Shown here: positions 39,460 to 51,320 of the stretch, one piece after another | How positions within the stretch are numbered: the stretch's first letter is position 1 | Layout of the letters: each line of letters starts with the position of its first letter | Assembly (NCBI GenBank): GCA_029207755.1 | Contig: JARCOQ010000002.1 | Coordinates: forward strand, 86,826,087 to 86,890,086 | Source of the DNA: Chamaea fasciata | Lineage: Eukaryota > Chordata > Aves > Passeriformes > Sylviidae | Reading direction: 5' to 3' | DNA: 64,000 nucleotides | Notes under the pieces: model-generated | What the model saw: only the letters and a program-made list of their open reading frames with translations | The model's database searches: none | Told to the model about the DNA's origin: nothing | Program-made: the position numbers and the translations under genes

Positions 39460-42400
39460 CTGGCATCGAGGGAGCCGCTTCTGGTTTCTCACCGGTGTAG
39501 CTGGAGACACAATTTGAACAGAGAAACATTATTATTTAGCTCATCAATCACCAAGGAAACTTGATAGCAGAATAATCCTACTGGTTTTCATTATTTCATT
39601 TATAATCTTATTAGAAACAGAAGTCTAAATTGCACACAGAGAATTCAGCAGGAAGAAAACAGGCAGCATTTAGCAAGCAGTCCAACCTATTTCCAGTCTA
39701 ATAAGTTAATAGCAACATTCTTACAGAAGCTCATGGAAATAAAAGCAAAATACAATCACATTCTGAAATGAAAAAGAGAAAGAGAGGCACCAAAATGAAT
39801 GAAATACTTCCGTGTATAATGCCACTGCTTAAAAAACATGCATATTGCCTTCAACAGTCTCCAACTTAGATGAAGCTACCAACCAAGTAACCTTCAGAGT
39901 ACACAATACTTTCTTAATACAGTAGTTGTGAATGAATTGGTGTAATAATGATGCATTTTCTCTCATTTGAATATGTGCTGAAGAGAATGGACTCAAATAA
40001 AAATATGAGCTCAAGATATAAACAAAATATAAATGTTAATACATGCTTACTCATTCAAAAGAAACTAAAGAGCCTACCGTATGATGTAGTGCCAAAGTTA
40101 CTTAAAGATGACCTCTAACCAAGACCAAGAAATAGGAAAATGCTATGATTTATGATGGTAGATTAGCTAGGTGATTTTTTCAGTAAGGGAAGATGTCCTT
40201 TCTGATAAAAGCTCAGTCAAGTATCTCCTTGTGCATCTTGCATGTAAGTTTTGTTAATTTTTTTAGCAGTGAAATTAAGAGGTTTTATGCTTAAGCCACT
40301 ATTAATAGAGAGCAAATCAAAAAAGTAACGTTCTACAAACTGGCCAGATTTTTTTAAAATTCCTGCCTCAGACTACTGCAGGTATTTCATATTTTCTTTC
40401 TTAGTCCTCCACTCAAGAACTTATGGTGCCTACTAAACTACCAGGAAACTACCTCAATTCTAAAGCCTGATGGCTTTTTCATTGGATATTTTAAAATAAG
40501 TGTTTTGGGTTTTTTCATATCCTTAGACTTTATACCGTATCAGTTCACTGTATGATACTTAGTTCATCTGTGAGTGAGTTTTGTCCTTGAGAGTAGATGA
40601 TAAAAGTGCCCAATTCAGGCAAACATGATCCTGGATTTCAGACCACCAAAGTGCAATATGAGATGGCTGTGGTGACTTGATCTCTCTACCACACACTTCC
40701 TTTGTGCAGTTCAGTAAGTCACTTGATTTTTCAGCGTCACCTTGGCTGCTCACTTGTGGACCAGGAACACTAATAAGTCCTTTATCACAGTTTTTGCTTA
40801 TCTTCTCTAGAAGTTGAAAATGTTTCAGGATAATAGGGGAGTAGTTGGATCTGCAGAGTGTCTCTTTCAATGGAGGCTTTAGCTGGAGCCGGTAGAAGCC
40901 ACTGGAATACAAACAGTAGCAGCAGCTATAGAAATAATAATAAATGGGTAAGAAGGATTATTGGCATGACTTATACATAGATAGTTATTAGCTTATATCC
41001 TTGGCTGTCACACATCCCATATGCCATTTGCTCTATCACAGTATGATATTTCCTGAGATCTACATCCTTCAATAATGGTTTTACTTTGAGTTGAGGTATC
41101 TGATTGCTAGTCTTCCAAAAAAACCCCTCATCTTGCCAAATAATTGGTATAAGGTGATTTTCCTCTTCTCCCATTCAACTAACCAAGCTTGTAGATCTGT
41201 GGAGGAAAAGAGATCCATTTGTTTAGGTTCCTTGTGATAGCTATTTAGGACTCTGGAAAGTTTAATGATATGGCACACTTTTAACTCTTGTATTTGCCAT
41301 TGTGGCTGTATAAATTATATCCTTTATGAAAACAAATAACTTTGATGCTTTACAGGGCAGTTATTGCAACTACGGGGAGATAGTCTTGTCTCTCAATTTG
41401 AGAAAAATGAGAAACTGGGGACAAGGAAGCAGAAGGCAGGTTCTTAATGGATTTGGGTGGCATATCTGCAGTTTCCTCAATAAGCAGAATTTACCAGACT
41501 TGCTGGAAAAGTTCTCTGGGTAACACATCAGTCTAGAGTGCTGAATGCCCTTAGCAGTTAGCTCCCCCTGCCTGAGCAGCCTCATTCTTCCTTTACCTCT
41601 GGAAGCTGAGTTCCTGGCAGGGAGAGAGACCATGTGCAGTGTCCTTTGCCCTGTACCTGGCACAAGTGGCTTGCAGAAACTGCCCTTGGCAGGCACACGG
41701 GGCTCCCAGCAGCCTGGGCTTTCATCTCTGTGACACACACAGGGACTCCAGGGTTTGAGCTGTGGCTTCCTGGGACAATTCAGCTCTTGCTGTAAAGGTG
41801 ATAAATTATCTCATTATAAGCTGAGTCATTTAGGTTATATTAGGTTAACTGATGATCAGCACTTATTTTATAACATAAATTACTTACATTGAATTGACCC
41901 AGAAGTTTTAGCATCTAATAAATAATTAATAATAGTACAGAAATTAAATGAGAGGTTACAGACCACTTTTCTTCATTTCACAATTTCAACTGCTGCCTCT
42001 GTTTTTTTAAATAAAAATCCTCTGAAGTTGCAATTATGGTTATTAATGATAGAATGATAGGGATAATAAAAAATTAATCAAATCTTTACAACTTTAAATA
42101 AGAAATTGTGTCTCATTAAAGTATATAACAAACTTAAATGCAATCTTACTTGTAGGGTTTTTATTTTAACTTTTATTTCTTCTTTAATTTTAATCATATT
42201 TGTCTTTTAGGAATTTAAAATTTCATTATGTATAAACGAATACACTTGCATACCCTTATTTCAGCTAAGGCTTTAGCTTAAGAGGTGATTGTTCAGATGT
42301 GCAATTTGCTAAAAAAATGAGAGGAACAGACTGATGTGATAAACGCTACAATGACCTGTACAACTGCATTCCACCTTACCAATACAGAAATTATTGTAGA

Positions 42401-43899
42401 TAGTCCATCAAGTATAACTGTGGCTTTACGTAAGGATAAACAAGGCATCATTGTGTATTCATTTTTAAAATAACACGATTTTTAAATAATCAAGATAAAA
42501 AGGTCACATATTTATTAATATGTAGCACACTTCTCATTACTTTGGTAATATTATGCAACTGTTGCCTTTCAGCTGCCAGTTCTTTGCATTCCCTAATGTG
42601 CTCCTCTATCCTTTTATGTGTCAAATGTTACTATGCTTTTTTTGTTTTATTCAAGCTGAATATATTAACCTCTGCAGGACTTACTAGAAGGCAATACTTT
42701 TCCTCCAGAACTAGAAGAATTTGAAAGAAAAAAACCCCAAAACCCAACACTACAAGTTTGCAAGGCCTCATCAGCAGCTTCCTTTTAAACTGATTTTCTA
42801 AGTAGTAAATTTTACATTGGAATCCTTATATTTATTAAATTAAAAATGCTTCAAGGCCCAGAAGAAGTTTATGTTTGAGTCATTATTACTCATTCAGCTT
42901 CTCTCTCTAGAGATTATGACATCTTTGACAAGGGATATACATGCAAATACAGCATTTCCTTTAGGAACAAGAACATTCCCTGATAACGTCTTGAGCAACC
43001 TTAATAAGCAAATGATTATGATATTTTACTTTTAGCTTTTTTTTCCAGAAGAAATGTTTATATTTCAGTGAGTCAAACATCCTAGCATTTGGCATCTCTG
43101 GTTGATGTTATTCTAAATCCAAAGGAAAGGGCTTACACATGGATGGGACAGTTGGAAAGAGCTGATGTTCATGTTTCTGGAGTTATGTGCACAGATGCAC
43201 AGGGATGTAAATATGTTTTATGGATGCTTTCAGACACAGTGATGTTAATTATTTGTAGAAAAGAATGCTGAAGATGAAGCATATCATTCAGGTAGAATAA
43301 TTCGGTACTCTGATTCAGGTGTAAATCATTGAAGTGATGAATTGCATCACTTTTCATTAAAAAATGTGAAATAAGACAACAGCAGTTGGATTTGCTGTGA
43401 TTCAGCTGCAAAATGTTAAAAATATTTCTTAATCAACCATCTTAAAAGACACAGGCTTTGTAAACAGTTGGTAATGATACAAATTAAGGAGACTAATGAC
43501 CTAATTCACACTGGAGCTGATGTTGTCACAGACACATTAAGATTTTCTGGACTCATGGTGAATATTGCCAAGGTCACAGAAGGACAATATATTTCCTCTA
43601 TTCTGGAAGGGTTGTTGACTGTATTAGCAATTATTTTTGACTCCTTTTACAGGGGCAGTTGAACAACTCTTGAATATATCTCTCCTCTCCTGATCTTTGC
43701 CCTCTAGTTTAAATATTTAGTGTTACTGCAGTTTGAATATAAGATGCTGAGCTGGAATAGCTGAGAATATATGGTTAAGAAGTGCTCATCTCTTTGGGTT
43801 TAGGTGGGAACAATGTGTAAATTTTCTTTAACTCTTACGTGACTTGCTACAGAATTTAACATTGTGATTTTGTACTAGGTCCAGAACATGACACTTGCT
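39460..43899. other. Non-coding, AT-rich in 41.8-43.9 kb
   Basis: No gene is recognised. The part 41540-41760 is locally richer in GC, but its frames on both strands (62 and 122 aa) are unrecognised. The part 41800-42500 is strongly AT-rich. An exact AAAAAAACCCCAA 13-mer with further CCC blocks lies at 42728-42750. Confidence 0.5.
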
Positions 43900-44830
43900 G
43901 GAAAAGTGTCACAGCAAGCTGCAAGCAGCAGGAGTCTCTTGGAGTGCATCAAGGATAACCTAATCCAGAAAATCCTCCTCCAATGAGAGGAGAGGTTTTG
44001 CTGGATGTTTTGCTCAGCAGCTCAGAGGGGCTTACAGGAGAAGTCCATCCTCATGGTAGCCTGAGTTGCAGTAACCATGCCCTGGTGAAAATCGTGATCT
44101 GAAGGGATTAGACAGACAAATGGTTAAGTCAAGGTCCTAAAACTTCCAAGAGCAAACTTTCTGTTCTTTAAGGGAGTAGTAGTTGAGAGCCTTCAGGAAA
44201 CTGCCCTCAGAAATGAAGAAGCAGAAGATAATTATCTTCGATTTAAAGATATTTTTCTTAGAGCACAAGAGTTCTCATCTCCCATTTGCAAGAAATCACT
44301 CAAGGAAGGCAGGACATCAGCATGCCTGAGTAAGGTCCTCCTGGTCAAACTAAAATACAAGGGAAATGCATACACAATGGAAGGAGGTACACATGTCTTG
44401 GGAAGAATATAGGGATACTGCTCAGGAGTACAGGGGTGGGATCAGAAAAGCTAAGGTACAGCTGGAGATAATTTTTTGAGCTTTGTGATGAACGATAACA
44501 AGGGCTTCTTAAGTATCTTAGTCGTGAAAGGAGTACAAAAATATTCTACTGCACTGGTAAATGAGATAGGAAACCTGATGAGAGCTAACATGGAGAAGGC
44601 TGACAACCTTTTTCCCTAGTTTTCACTGGCAATTGCCCTTCCTATATCTTTTAAGGCCACGAATCTCAAGGCAGGGATTAGGGGAGTGGAATCCCACCCA
44701 TCGCAGGGAAAAATCAGATTTGTGACCTGAGACACCTGACCGTGGAACTCAATGAGAGGCAGCCCAGGATCCTGAAGGAACTGGCAGATGTAGTTGCTAA
44801 GCTACTTTCCAAAATGCTTGGAAGTATTTA
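43900..44830 (+). mobile_element. CR1 LINE fragment, pre-reverse-transcriptase part of ORF2
   Basis: The plus strand matches remembered CR1 ORF2 sequence from the linker after the endonuclease to the start of the reverse transcriptase. Translated pieces include SWEEYRDTAQEY, then GIRKAKVQLEI about 44400-44470, and ILKELADVVAKLLSKM about 44770-44820, the last matching the CR1 'LRELADEVAKPLS' block. Several stops and frame changes show it is dead. Both ends are missing: the upstream endonuclease and the downstream catalytic core and 3' UTR. Because a LINE normally keeps its 3' end, the loss of that end implies later deletion or breakage. Its region overlaps the 5' part of the opposite-strand 46-kb copy, so the two are separate insertions. 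Confidence 0.85.
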
Positions 44831-46062
44831 TTGAATGCCAGACATACGAAGTAAAAGAAATATTTAAAACACTATAATAAACAAAAAATAATTAATATTA
44901 ATTCAAAAGAAAAGTAAATTGGGTCTTAGTTATTAATCATAAACAGATACTGTAAATATAAGGAACAGAACCTTTCAGATTATGTCAATATAAAAAGAAT
45001 TTGAATTAGCTATCAGGTTCATAATGAATATTTCAAAAGATAATGTTAAAAATAAAAATGTTTATGTTTCTATTAAGTACAAAATTCAGAAGTGTATTAA
45101 TGGTATAAAGAGACCTGACATTAAAACTACTAAAATGGGTAAATAAAAGCAGTACCCTGATGCATTGTATTTAATTAGAGTTATGAAAATAGATTAAAAT
45201 GTATGTTGAAATTAATAAAATTCAATTTTTAAATAAGATTTAAACATGTTACTTTTTTTTACTGTTAGAAAAGCGACACTACAAATTACTTTAAATGAAT
45301 GATTTCTGAGATATAGGAAATCTATGTTATTGAGTTTACTGATCAAGAAAGGTTATTTCTATCTTCTACAAGGCTGTATTAAGTCTGTTGTTTAAGCCAT
45401 TATGTTTCTTACATCTCTGGCAATTTGCAAAAAAAAGCACTAAAGCAGAAAAAACCCCTCACACCTAGAGCTTGGTTTAGAAATAAGTAGATATACTTTA
45501 TCACATATTTTTTGAGGGAAACTGAAAAAAAAAATGGTAGTTTTTATGTCAGCCTAAAATATGCAGGGAAACAGGAATAAAACAAGAGAGGATTGTTCTG
45601 GCTTTCTAAAAAATTACTTAATTGAGCAAGATGGCATTTGCAGTGGCTGGGAAATTATTAGCTCTGGTGATGACCAGACACAGAGTGGCTCAACATTTTT
45701 TGTTGCTTTTGCTTGTGGTTGCCTCTGCTCTCTGTAGGGAAGGAGGATTGGCCTCTAAATGCTCATCCTGCCTGTCTAGTCCAGGCACATAAACGAGCTG
45801 CTCAAAAGTTTCTTCAGAAGCCTTGATGTACCTGCCTCTTTCTGTTGTCTGTGAGAGTAACACAGTGTGGTCAGTTTAGAAGGACTGATTTCACCAAATG
45901 ACTAATTTTAAGCACAAACCAGACAGGTCCATCAGACTGACAGGTACCATCTTCCATGCTGTTTTCCAAAGCCAAGTTGTAAACATGTGAGCATTTAATT
46001 AGGTTGTCTGGAGATTTTGTGACACCTCCAAAATGTGCATGGAGGAAAAGAGAGATATCCGG
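44831..46062. other. Non-coding spacer; very AT-rich at 44.85-45.3 kb
   Basis: AT-rich DNA follows the CR1 fragment at once. The part 45640-46060 is closer to average composition. No repeat or gene is recognised. Confidence 0.5.
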
Positions 46063-47375
46063 TGACAGCCCTCCTTTTCAGGTACTCATATACCTTATAC
46101 TTGATAAGGCTTCCTCTCAATCTCAAGGATTAAGAGGCCCAGTTCCTTCAGCTTTCCTTATGTGAGAGATACTGCAGTCCCTTCATCATTTTCGTTACTC
46201 TCCACTGGACACAGCACTCCAGGTGTTCCTCACAAGGCTGAGTAGAAGGACAGGATCACCTCCCTCAACCTGCTGGCAATGCTCTTTCTAATGATCGTCT
46301 TTGTTGAATTTTGGATGGTTCTCTGCCCATCTCTCCAACTGGTCAAGGCCCTTCTGAAGGGCTGCACAGTACTCTGGGGTATCAGCCACTCCTCCCAGCT
46401 TTGTGTCACCAATGAATTTGCTGAGGAGGCATCTGCACCTTTTTTCAAATCATTGATGAGTAAGTTAAACAACACCAGGCCCAGTACTGAACCTTGCAGG
46501 ACAGCACTAGTGATAGCCATCCCAACTAGACACTGTGATGACAGCTCTTTGAGATCTGCCATTCAGCCAGTTCCCAATCTGCCTCACTGTCTACTCACCC
46601 AGTTCACACTGCCTGAGTTTTCCTATGAGGCTGTTGTGAGAGACAGTGTCAGAAGCTGGGCTGAAGTCAAGGGAGACAACATCCACTGCTCTTCCCCCAC
46701 CCGTCCAGGTAGTTGTTTCATCACAGAAGACGATGTCAAGCATGATTTACCTTTAGTGGAGCCATGCTGACTACTCCTGATCACTTTCTTGCCATCTGTG
46801 TGGATAGAAATGGCCTCCAGAATGAGGCATTCCATCACATTTCTAGGGATCAAGGTAGCAATGATGAGCCAGTAGTCCCCTGGGTGCTCCTTCTTGCTCT
46901 TGTTGAAGACTCAGGTGATTTTTGCTTTCTTCCAGTCTCCAGGCATCTGTCCTGGTCACCACAAGCATTCAAAGATGATCCTGAGTGACCTTGCTATGGT
47001 GTCCTCCAGCTCTCTCAGCACTCATGGATGCACCCCATCAGGGCCCATGGATCTGTGTCTGTCAAGCTTGCCTAGATGTTCTCCAACCCAATCTTCCTGG
47101 ACCAAGGGAAAGTCTTCCCACCAACATTCCTTTACCCTGGTCTCCTGGGTCAGAGATTCCTGAGGGCTGAACTGGTCAGTGAAGACCAACACAAAGAAGG
47201 CGTTCAGTACCTCCGACTCTTCTGTGTCCTCTGTTACCAGGGTCTGCCCTTCGTTTAGTTAGAGACCCACATTATCCTTTACTTTCCTTGTGTTATTGGT
47301 GCATTTCAAGAAGTTGTCCTTGACAAGAAGTTTTCCGTGGCATCCTTGGCCAAATTTAATTACAGATGGATTACT
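46063..47375 (-). mobile_element. CR1 LINE fragment, reverse-transcriptase region, dead
   Basis: Read on the minus strand, this holds most of the CR1 reverse transcriptase. VLQGSVLGLVLFNLLINDL corresponds to the conserved GVPQGSVLGPVLFNIFINDL block, and after a frameshift LSKFIGDTKLG corresponds to LSKFADDTKLG. The second residue pair of the FADD active-site motif is therefore altered (FIGD). Further on, KSIASRLREVILSFYSAL fits the C-terminal 'NSVASRTREVIVPLYSAL' block. Between 'FNK' and 'KSIASR', near 46285-46305, roughly 150-190 bp present in the 60-kb copy are missing. The final 300 or so bases of the element (C-terminus, 3' UTR, 8-bp tail) are absent at the left end. The right end lies in the pre-RT linker (5' truncation). 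Confidence 0.88.
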
Positions 47376-48140
47376 TTTCCTTTAGAGTCAAATGAACTAG
47401 GGGCTGCAGAATGAAAAAAGCTGTGAGAGTATGCCTACTCCTTACTACTTTCTCATAAGATACTCATGGTAAATTAGAGGGCAATTCCAATGAGCACCAA
47501 AAATTGATTAGAGCAAAAGGCTAATTGAGCATTATCAAATTCTGCTAGAAGTAAATCAAGGGCCAACATTGTTGTCATCTTGAAAATTAAGTGAGGTGAA
47601 TGTGTCATAGATGTAAAGTCTAAGTGTTTGAGACAATGGGATCATTACTATTAATGTCTGTCATTTATTTGGTGAATGTAGTGAAATATCTCTCTCAAGA
47701 TGAGGGTCCCATTTATTTGGTATAGGTACAAATGAAAACCTAATTACTGATGTAAAGACATTTTGGGTTTAGGCCAAAAGGAATCCTGGGGGAAAAACTC
47801 ACTCAAGTCCTAAAAATTTTACTTGTGTGCGTAGTGCTGAAGACACTGAAGAGGTGATTCATCAACAAAAGGAATTAAGAGAAAATATCTGTAGAACTGA
47901 AGTATAATATAGACCAAAAGACAAGTTGAAGGTTATAAGCAAGAGGAAGAAACTAAGAGTAGAGGCCTAAGAGGTTTTTTTCAGAAAGAGTTGGCCTTCT
48001 CCTTACCTACCATACACTCAAATCCTGAAATGAAATATAACATGGCCTGTGTGTGGCCTACCCTACGGGTGAATTCCTGTCAGCTAAACAGACTGATCTT
48101 TCTAACCATTCAGATCTCCAATGGGTTATGAACTCTAGAA
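47376..48140. other. Non-coding spacer between CR1 copies
   Basis: No gene or repeat is recognised. Short frames only. Confidence 0.5.
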
Positions 48141-48475
48141 ACACAGAATAACACAGATGAAAAGGTCTTTTATGAGTCATCTGATTGAGCACCCTGCTTC
48201 AAGCCAGTAATGATTTCAAAGGTAGAGCAGATTGATAGACTTGTAGATGTAATGGTGTCTTTCTTGTTACCCTCCTACAAATAGATTTTTCCTTATACTC
48301 AGTGGGAAACTCCCTTCTTGAAGCATGTGATCTTTGCCTCTTCCTTTAGCTGTGCAACAGCAAGGAACATTTGGATCCCTTTTCTCTATTTTGAGAGTTG
48401 GAGATGGTAAGGAAGTGTCTCCAAACTTGTCTCTCCTCCAGATCTGCCAAGCCCAGTTCACACGGCCTCTTTTTT
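48141..48475 (-). mobile_element. CR1 LINE 3' end, minus strand
   Basis: It starts with an ACACAGAATAACACAGA tail-repeat remnant. A diverged AAAGGTCTTTTATGAGTCATCTGATTG block follows the usual CR1 3'-end order. Further in, TTTTCCTTATACTCAGTGG..CTCCCTTCTT and CTCTCCTCCAG..GCCAAGCCCAG match the C-terminal ORF2 part of CR1 in antisense. About 335 bp remain, so this is a 5'-truncated insertion. It is moderately diverged and may belong to a different subfamily from the 60-kb copy. Confidence 0.75.
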
Positions 48476-48486
48476 ATCACAAAACT

Positions 48487-48547
48487 TTAGACAGGATGAC
48501 CTTTGGAAGTCCCTTCCAATCTGGTCTGTTTTATAATTCCCTGTGAT
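48487..48547 (+). mobile_element. CR1 LINE 3' tail, plus strand
   Basis: AGACAGGATGACCTTTGGAA, then GTCCCTTCCAATCTGGTC, then a decayed TTATAATTCCCTGTGAT end, match the last 60 bases of CR1 in sense. It starts about 11 bases after the inner end of the preceding minus-strand copy, so two CR1 3' ends lie in opposite orientation, facing outwards. Confidence 0.75.
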
Positions 48548-48931
48548 ACAAGTGTTCCAGCCCCATTGTTGAAGTCACACTGGTATACCCAAGTCTTTTT
48601 TAACTCATTGTAAATTCATTTCAGTACAGTCATGTGTATCTACCTAACTCCTTGCAGCAAAAGGCTATGTGAGAACAAAGCCTTACAAAAGACCACCTGT
48701 GAAAGTGAAAATGTAGTAATATTCTTGCATCAAAATTATGCATGACATTTAGTAGAGAGATAGCTGCACAAAAGGAAAGTAAAAGAAGGCTGGGTCATCT
48801 TTATTTCTTGTGAATCCTGGAGCCTCTATGAGAGAACGGTGAAGTGTACAAGTAAAGCCTGGTATGGAATTGGCACCTCAAAAAGTAGAAATAAATTCCT
48901 GACTTTTCTCTTAAAAAATACCCCCATTTGT
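48548..48931. other. Short non-coding spacer
   Basis: Nothing recognised. Confidence 0.5.
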
Positions 48932-49165
48932 TCACAGTATCACAGAATCATCAAGGTTGGAAGAGACCTTCAAGATCATCTAGTTCAACCATCATCCCAG
49001 CACCATCATAACCACCCAGAAAACCATATCCCCTACTGCCCCATTCAGATGCTTCTGTAACAGTTTCAGAAATGGTGACTCCACCAACCCCCTGGCAACT
49101 TATTTCAATGCCTAACCAGTCTTTCAGTAAAAAAAAAAAATCTAACATCTGTCCAATTTTTTTTT
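48932..49165 (-). mobile_element. CR1 LINE 3' end, minus strand, well preserved
   Basis: TCACAGTATCACAGAATCAT gives the 8-bp terminal repeat. It is followed by CAAGGTTGGAAGAGACCTTC, then AAGATCATCTAGTTCAACC, a near-consensus CR1 3' end. The similarity continues through GGTGACTCCACCAACCCCCTGG and CCTAACCAGTCTTTCAGTAA and fades near 49165, where poly(A) and poly(T) runs occupy the place of the ORF2 C-terminus. A 5'-truncated insertion of about 230 bp. Confidence 0.9.
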
Positions 49166-49879
49166 AATATCTGTTCATGTTCAAGCATGTTCATGGAAAA
49201 ATGAACAGATGAGGCTGCAAGTGCATATATAAAGAAAATATGTTGGGAAGGTGACTATTTCAAGTACTCGAAAGTCAGGAAATACCATTTCCTGTAGTAA
49301 CATTATCTCAGCCATGCTATGTATTTTATGACATATCTTATATCTTGCCACACTTAAAGGGAAGACATCTACTTACAAAGAAAAGCAGGAATATAAAAGA
49401 CTGCACTAAAAAGGTAACCTTTTCCATATCCCAGTTTTTAAAATCTTAAAAAGCTAACCGTAATGTGTGACTAAAGTTTTTGTCCTTAATATCCATTAAA
49501 AAAAAAAAAAAGAAAAAGAAAGTAAAAGACAAAGTCATTTCCCAAGTTTCAAACACTTCTGCTGAAGATATAGACAGCAATTGCCTTTCTGTAAGTATAC
49601 TGCTTTTGTAATTCTGCTAGAAAACTAATTTTCAGAAAATCAAAGTTTTAAGAAACAAAATCCCTACCAGGTGAAAAACACATACCCAATTTTACACAAC
49701 CATATAAATTATATTGATAAATACTAAAATCCCTGCCATTGTATTGGTATTGAAAACAATTTTCAGTGGCGGAGGAAACTGAGAGAGATGTGATGCAACA
49801 CAAGCATTCTGTGAGTACCTTAAAAAATTAAGAAGAACAATATAATACACTAAAAATTTCATTTAGCTTGACAGACCAC
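49166..49879. other. Non-coding, AT-rich
   Basis: A-rich tract at 49499-49530; otherwise no recognisable element. Confidence 0.5.
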
Positions 49880-50330
49880 AACCTAGGTCATGAATAGAAT
49901 AGGCAGAGATGTATTTAGGAAGGACGTAAACGTTAGTAGCCTAACAGAAGGTCAAGGTGGCTTTGTATAAAAAAGTCATGTCACAAAAGTCTAGTACTAA
50001 TTGTCTGATGAGGTTTCAATCTTGTTTGACCAACATCAGGAAATTTTTGAAGCAGACCTCTAAAACATTTTCCTATATTCACTATACAAAGTAAATTCAT
50101 TAAACACTTAGCAAGTGAGGTATCAGAAAAAGTTATTATAGATGGAGAATAAATAATTTGGTTATTCAAATCCCGAAAGGAGCTGCAACAGGATTATTCT
50201 TGACCTGAGACCTGTTGAATATCTTTACTAGTTATCTGGAAATAAATAAAATGCGCTTGCTGGTGAAATCTGCAGATAAGCTCAGCTTCTGTGACATTTT
50301 GAACAACAAAGAGAAATTCTAGCAAGAGAT
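49880..50330 (+). mobile_element. Ancient CR1-like reverse-transcriptase relic
   Basis: Despite heavy decay, the order of blocks follows a plus-strand CR1/L3-type reverse transcriptase. A 'GGCTTTGTATAAAAAAGTC' block near 49951-49970 fits the GFVKNKSC region. A 'GAGCTGCAAC' stretch near 50180 stands where GVPQGS is expected. 'GTTGAATATCTTTACTAG' and 'TTATCTGGA' at 50214-50240 fit LFNIFINDLE, and 'GTGAAATCTGCAGATAAG' at 50263-50280 fits the FADD region. Many stops and indels are present. It looks older than the other copies. Family level is moderately sure; subfamily is unknown. Confidence 0.6.
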
Positions 50331-51171
50331 ATGTATTATATATTCAGGCTCACTAACACAGCATTAATGCTTTTCAGTTAAATGAAAGATTTGGGAAAAC
50401 TGAAAGGTAGTTCACATTTTCAGGATCAGGGAGTCTTTTCTAAAAAAAGGGAAAAAAAACCAACCCCTAAATGAAACCCCACCATAAATCAGTGCATTGA
50501 AGAAAGACATGCTTGGCAAGGTGGAGAACCTGCTAATTATGAAGTCTTACAAGACTGACATAACCTAAGGAAGTGAAAGCAGAAGAATCTAGATTTCTCT
50601 TGCTTGGAGATTAAATATCGAAAACACCTACTCCAGTACATAGTTTCCACTTCAGAAATAGGTGAAAAGGAAACAACAGTAATGACTGACAGTTTAGAAA
50701 ATCTACTAAACGAAGGTTGCCTTAAGAAGCTTAGTAGAAAGGGGGCCTGGCTTAGACAGTCAATGTTTGGGTATTTAAACATAAAATTTATAGGCTTAGA
50801 TGGATAAGGAACATTTTTATGGCTCAGAGATTTTTTTTGTTTTAAGTGTAAATTTGTCCTTTCCGTATTGGATTTCTGTTCTTGTTTGACAATACAGTAC
50901 TTTCTACCATGTGCCGTTGAAACCTGAGAACAGAATGACAAATAAAGGTTTCAAAGGATGAAACCACTTGTAGACAGGGAGGGAGATTAAGTTTGTTTTG
51001 GATTTTTTCTTTTTCTTTCTCAATTTTTCTAGTTTTATGCTTTCACTAGTCATCATACTACCAAAGAAACCATTGTATAAGAACAAGAGCTGTTAGTGGA
51101 CTTTACTAAGTGATTAATATCCTTACTTTTCTTTGGAACAGGTTGAACAGATTTTATTGATTGTATTGTCT
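50331..51171. other. Non-coding; short A/C tract at 50449-50484
   Basis: No gene is recognised. A 134-aa minus-strand frame (50537-50941) has no known relatives by eye. It could include further decayed 3' sequence of the preceding CR1 relic, but I could not align it. Confidence 0.45.
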
Positions 51172-51320
51172 TTGGATTTGGTTGTGGTGGGGTTTTCTTG
51201 AGTTGTTTTGTGGTTTTGGTGTTTGGGTTTTTTTTAAATTTTTTTTTTTGGGCTTGGTTAGATTTGTGTGTTTGTTTGAGGGTTTTTGTTTTTGATTGGT
51301 TTTGGTTTGGCTTTTGTTTC
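51172..51320 (-). repeat. Long G/T-rich tract (A/C tract on the minus strand)
   Basis: About 150 bases consisting almost only of T and G, with poly(T) at about 51228-51249. On the minus strand it reads as lysine/proline/glutamine/threonine-rich low-complexity sequence. It is the longest of the A/C-type tracts here. Confidence 0.92.

Noticed and set aside
46279..46770. 163-aa plus-strand open frame, the longest in the window
   Set aside because: It is the antisense of the CR1 reverse transcriptase. The real coding relic is on the minus strand.
43900..47375. A single full-length CR1 split and inverted
   Set aside because: The plus-strand piece (43.9-44.8 kb) and the minus-strand piece (46.1-47.4 kb) overlap in content, so they cannot be two halves of one element.
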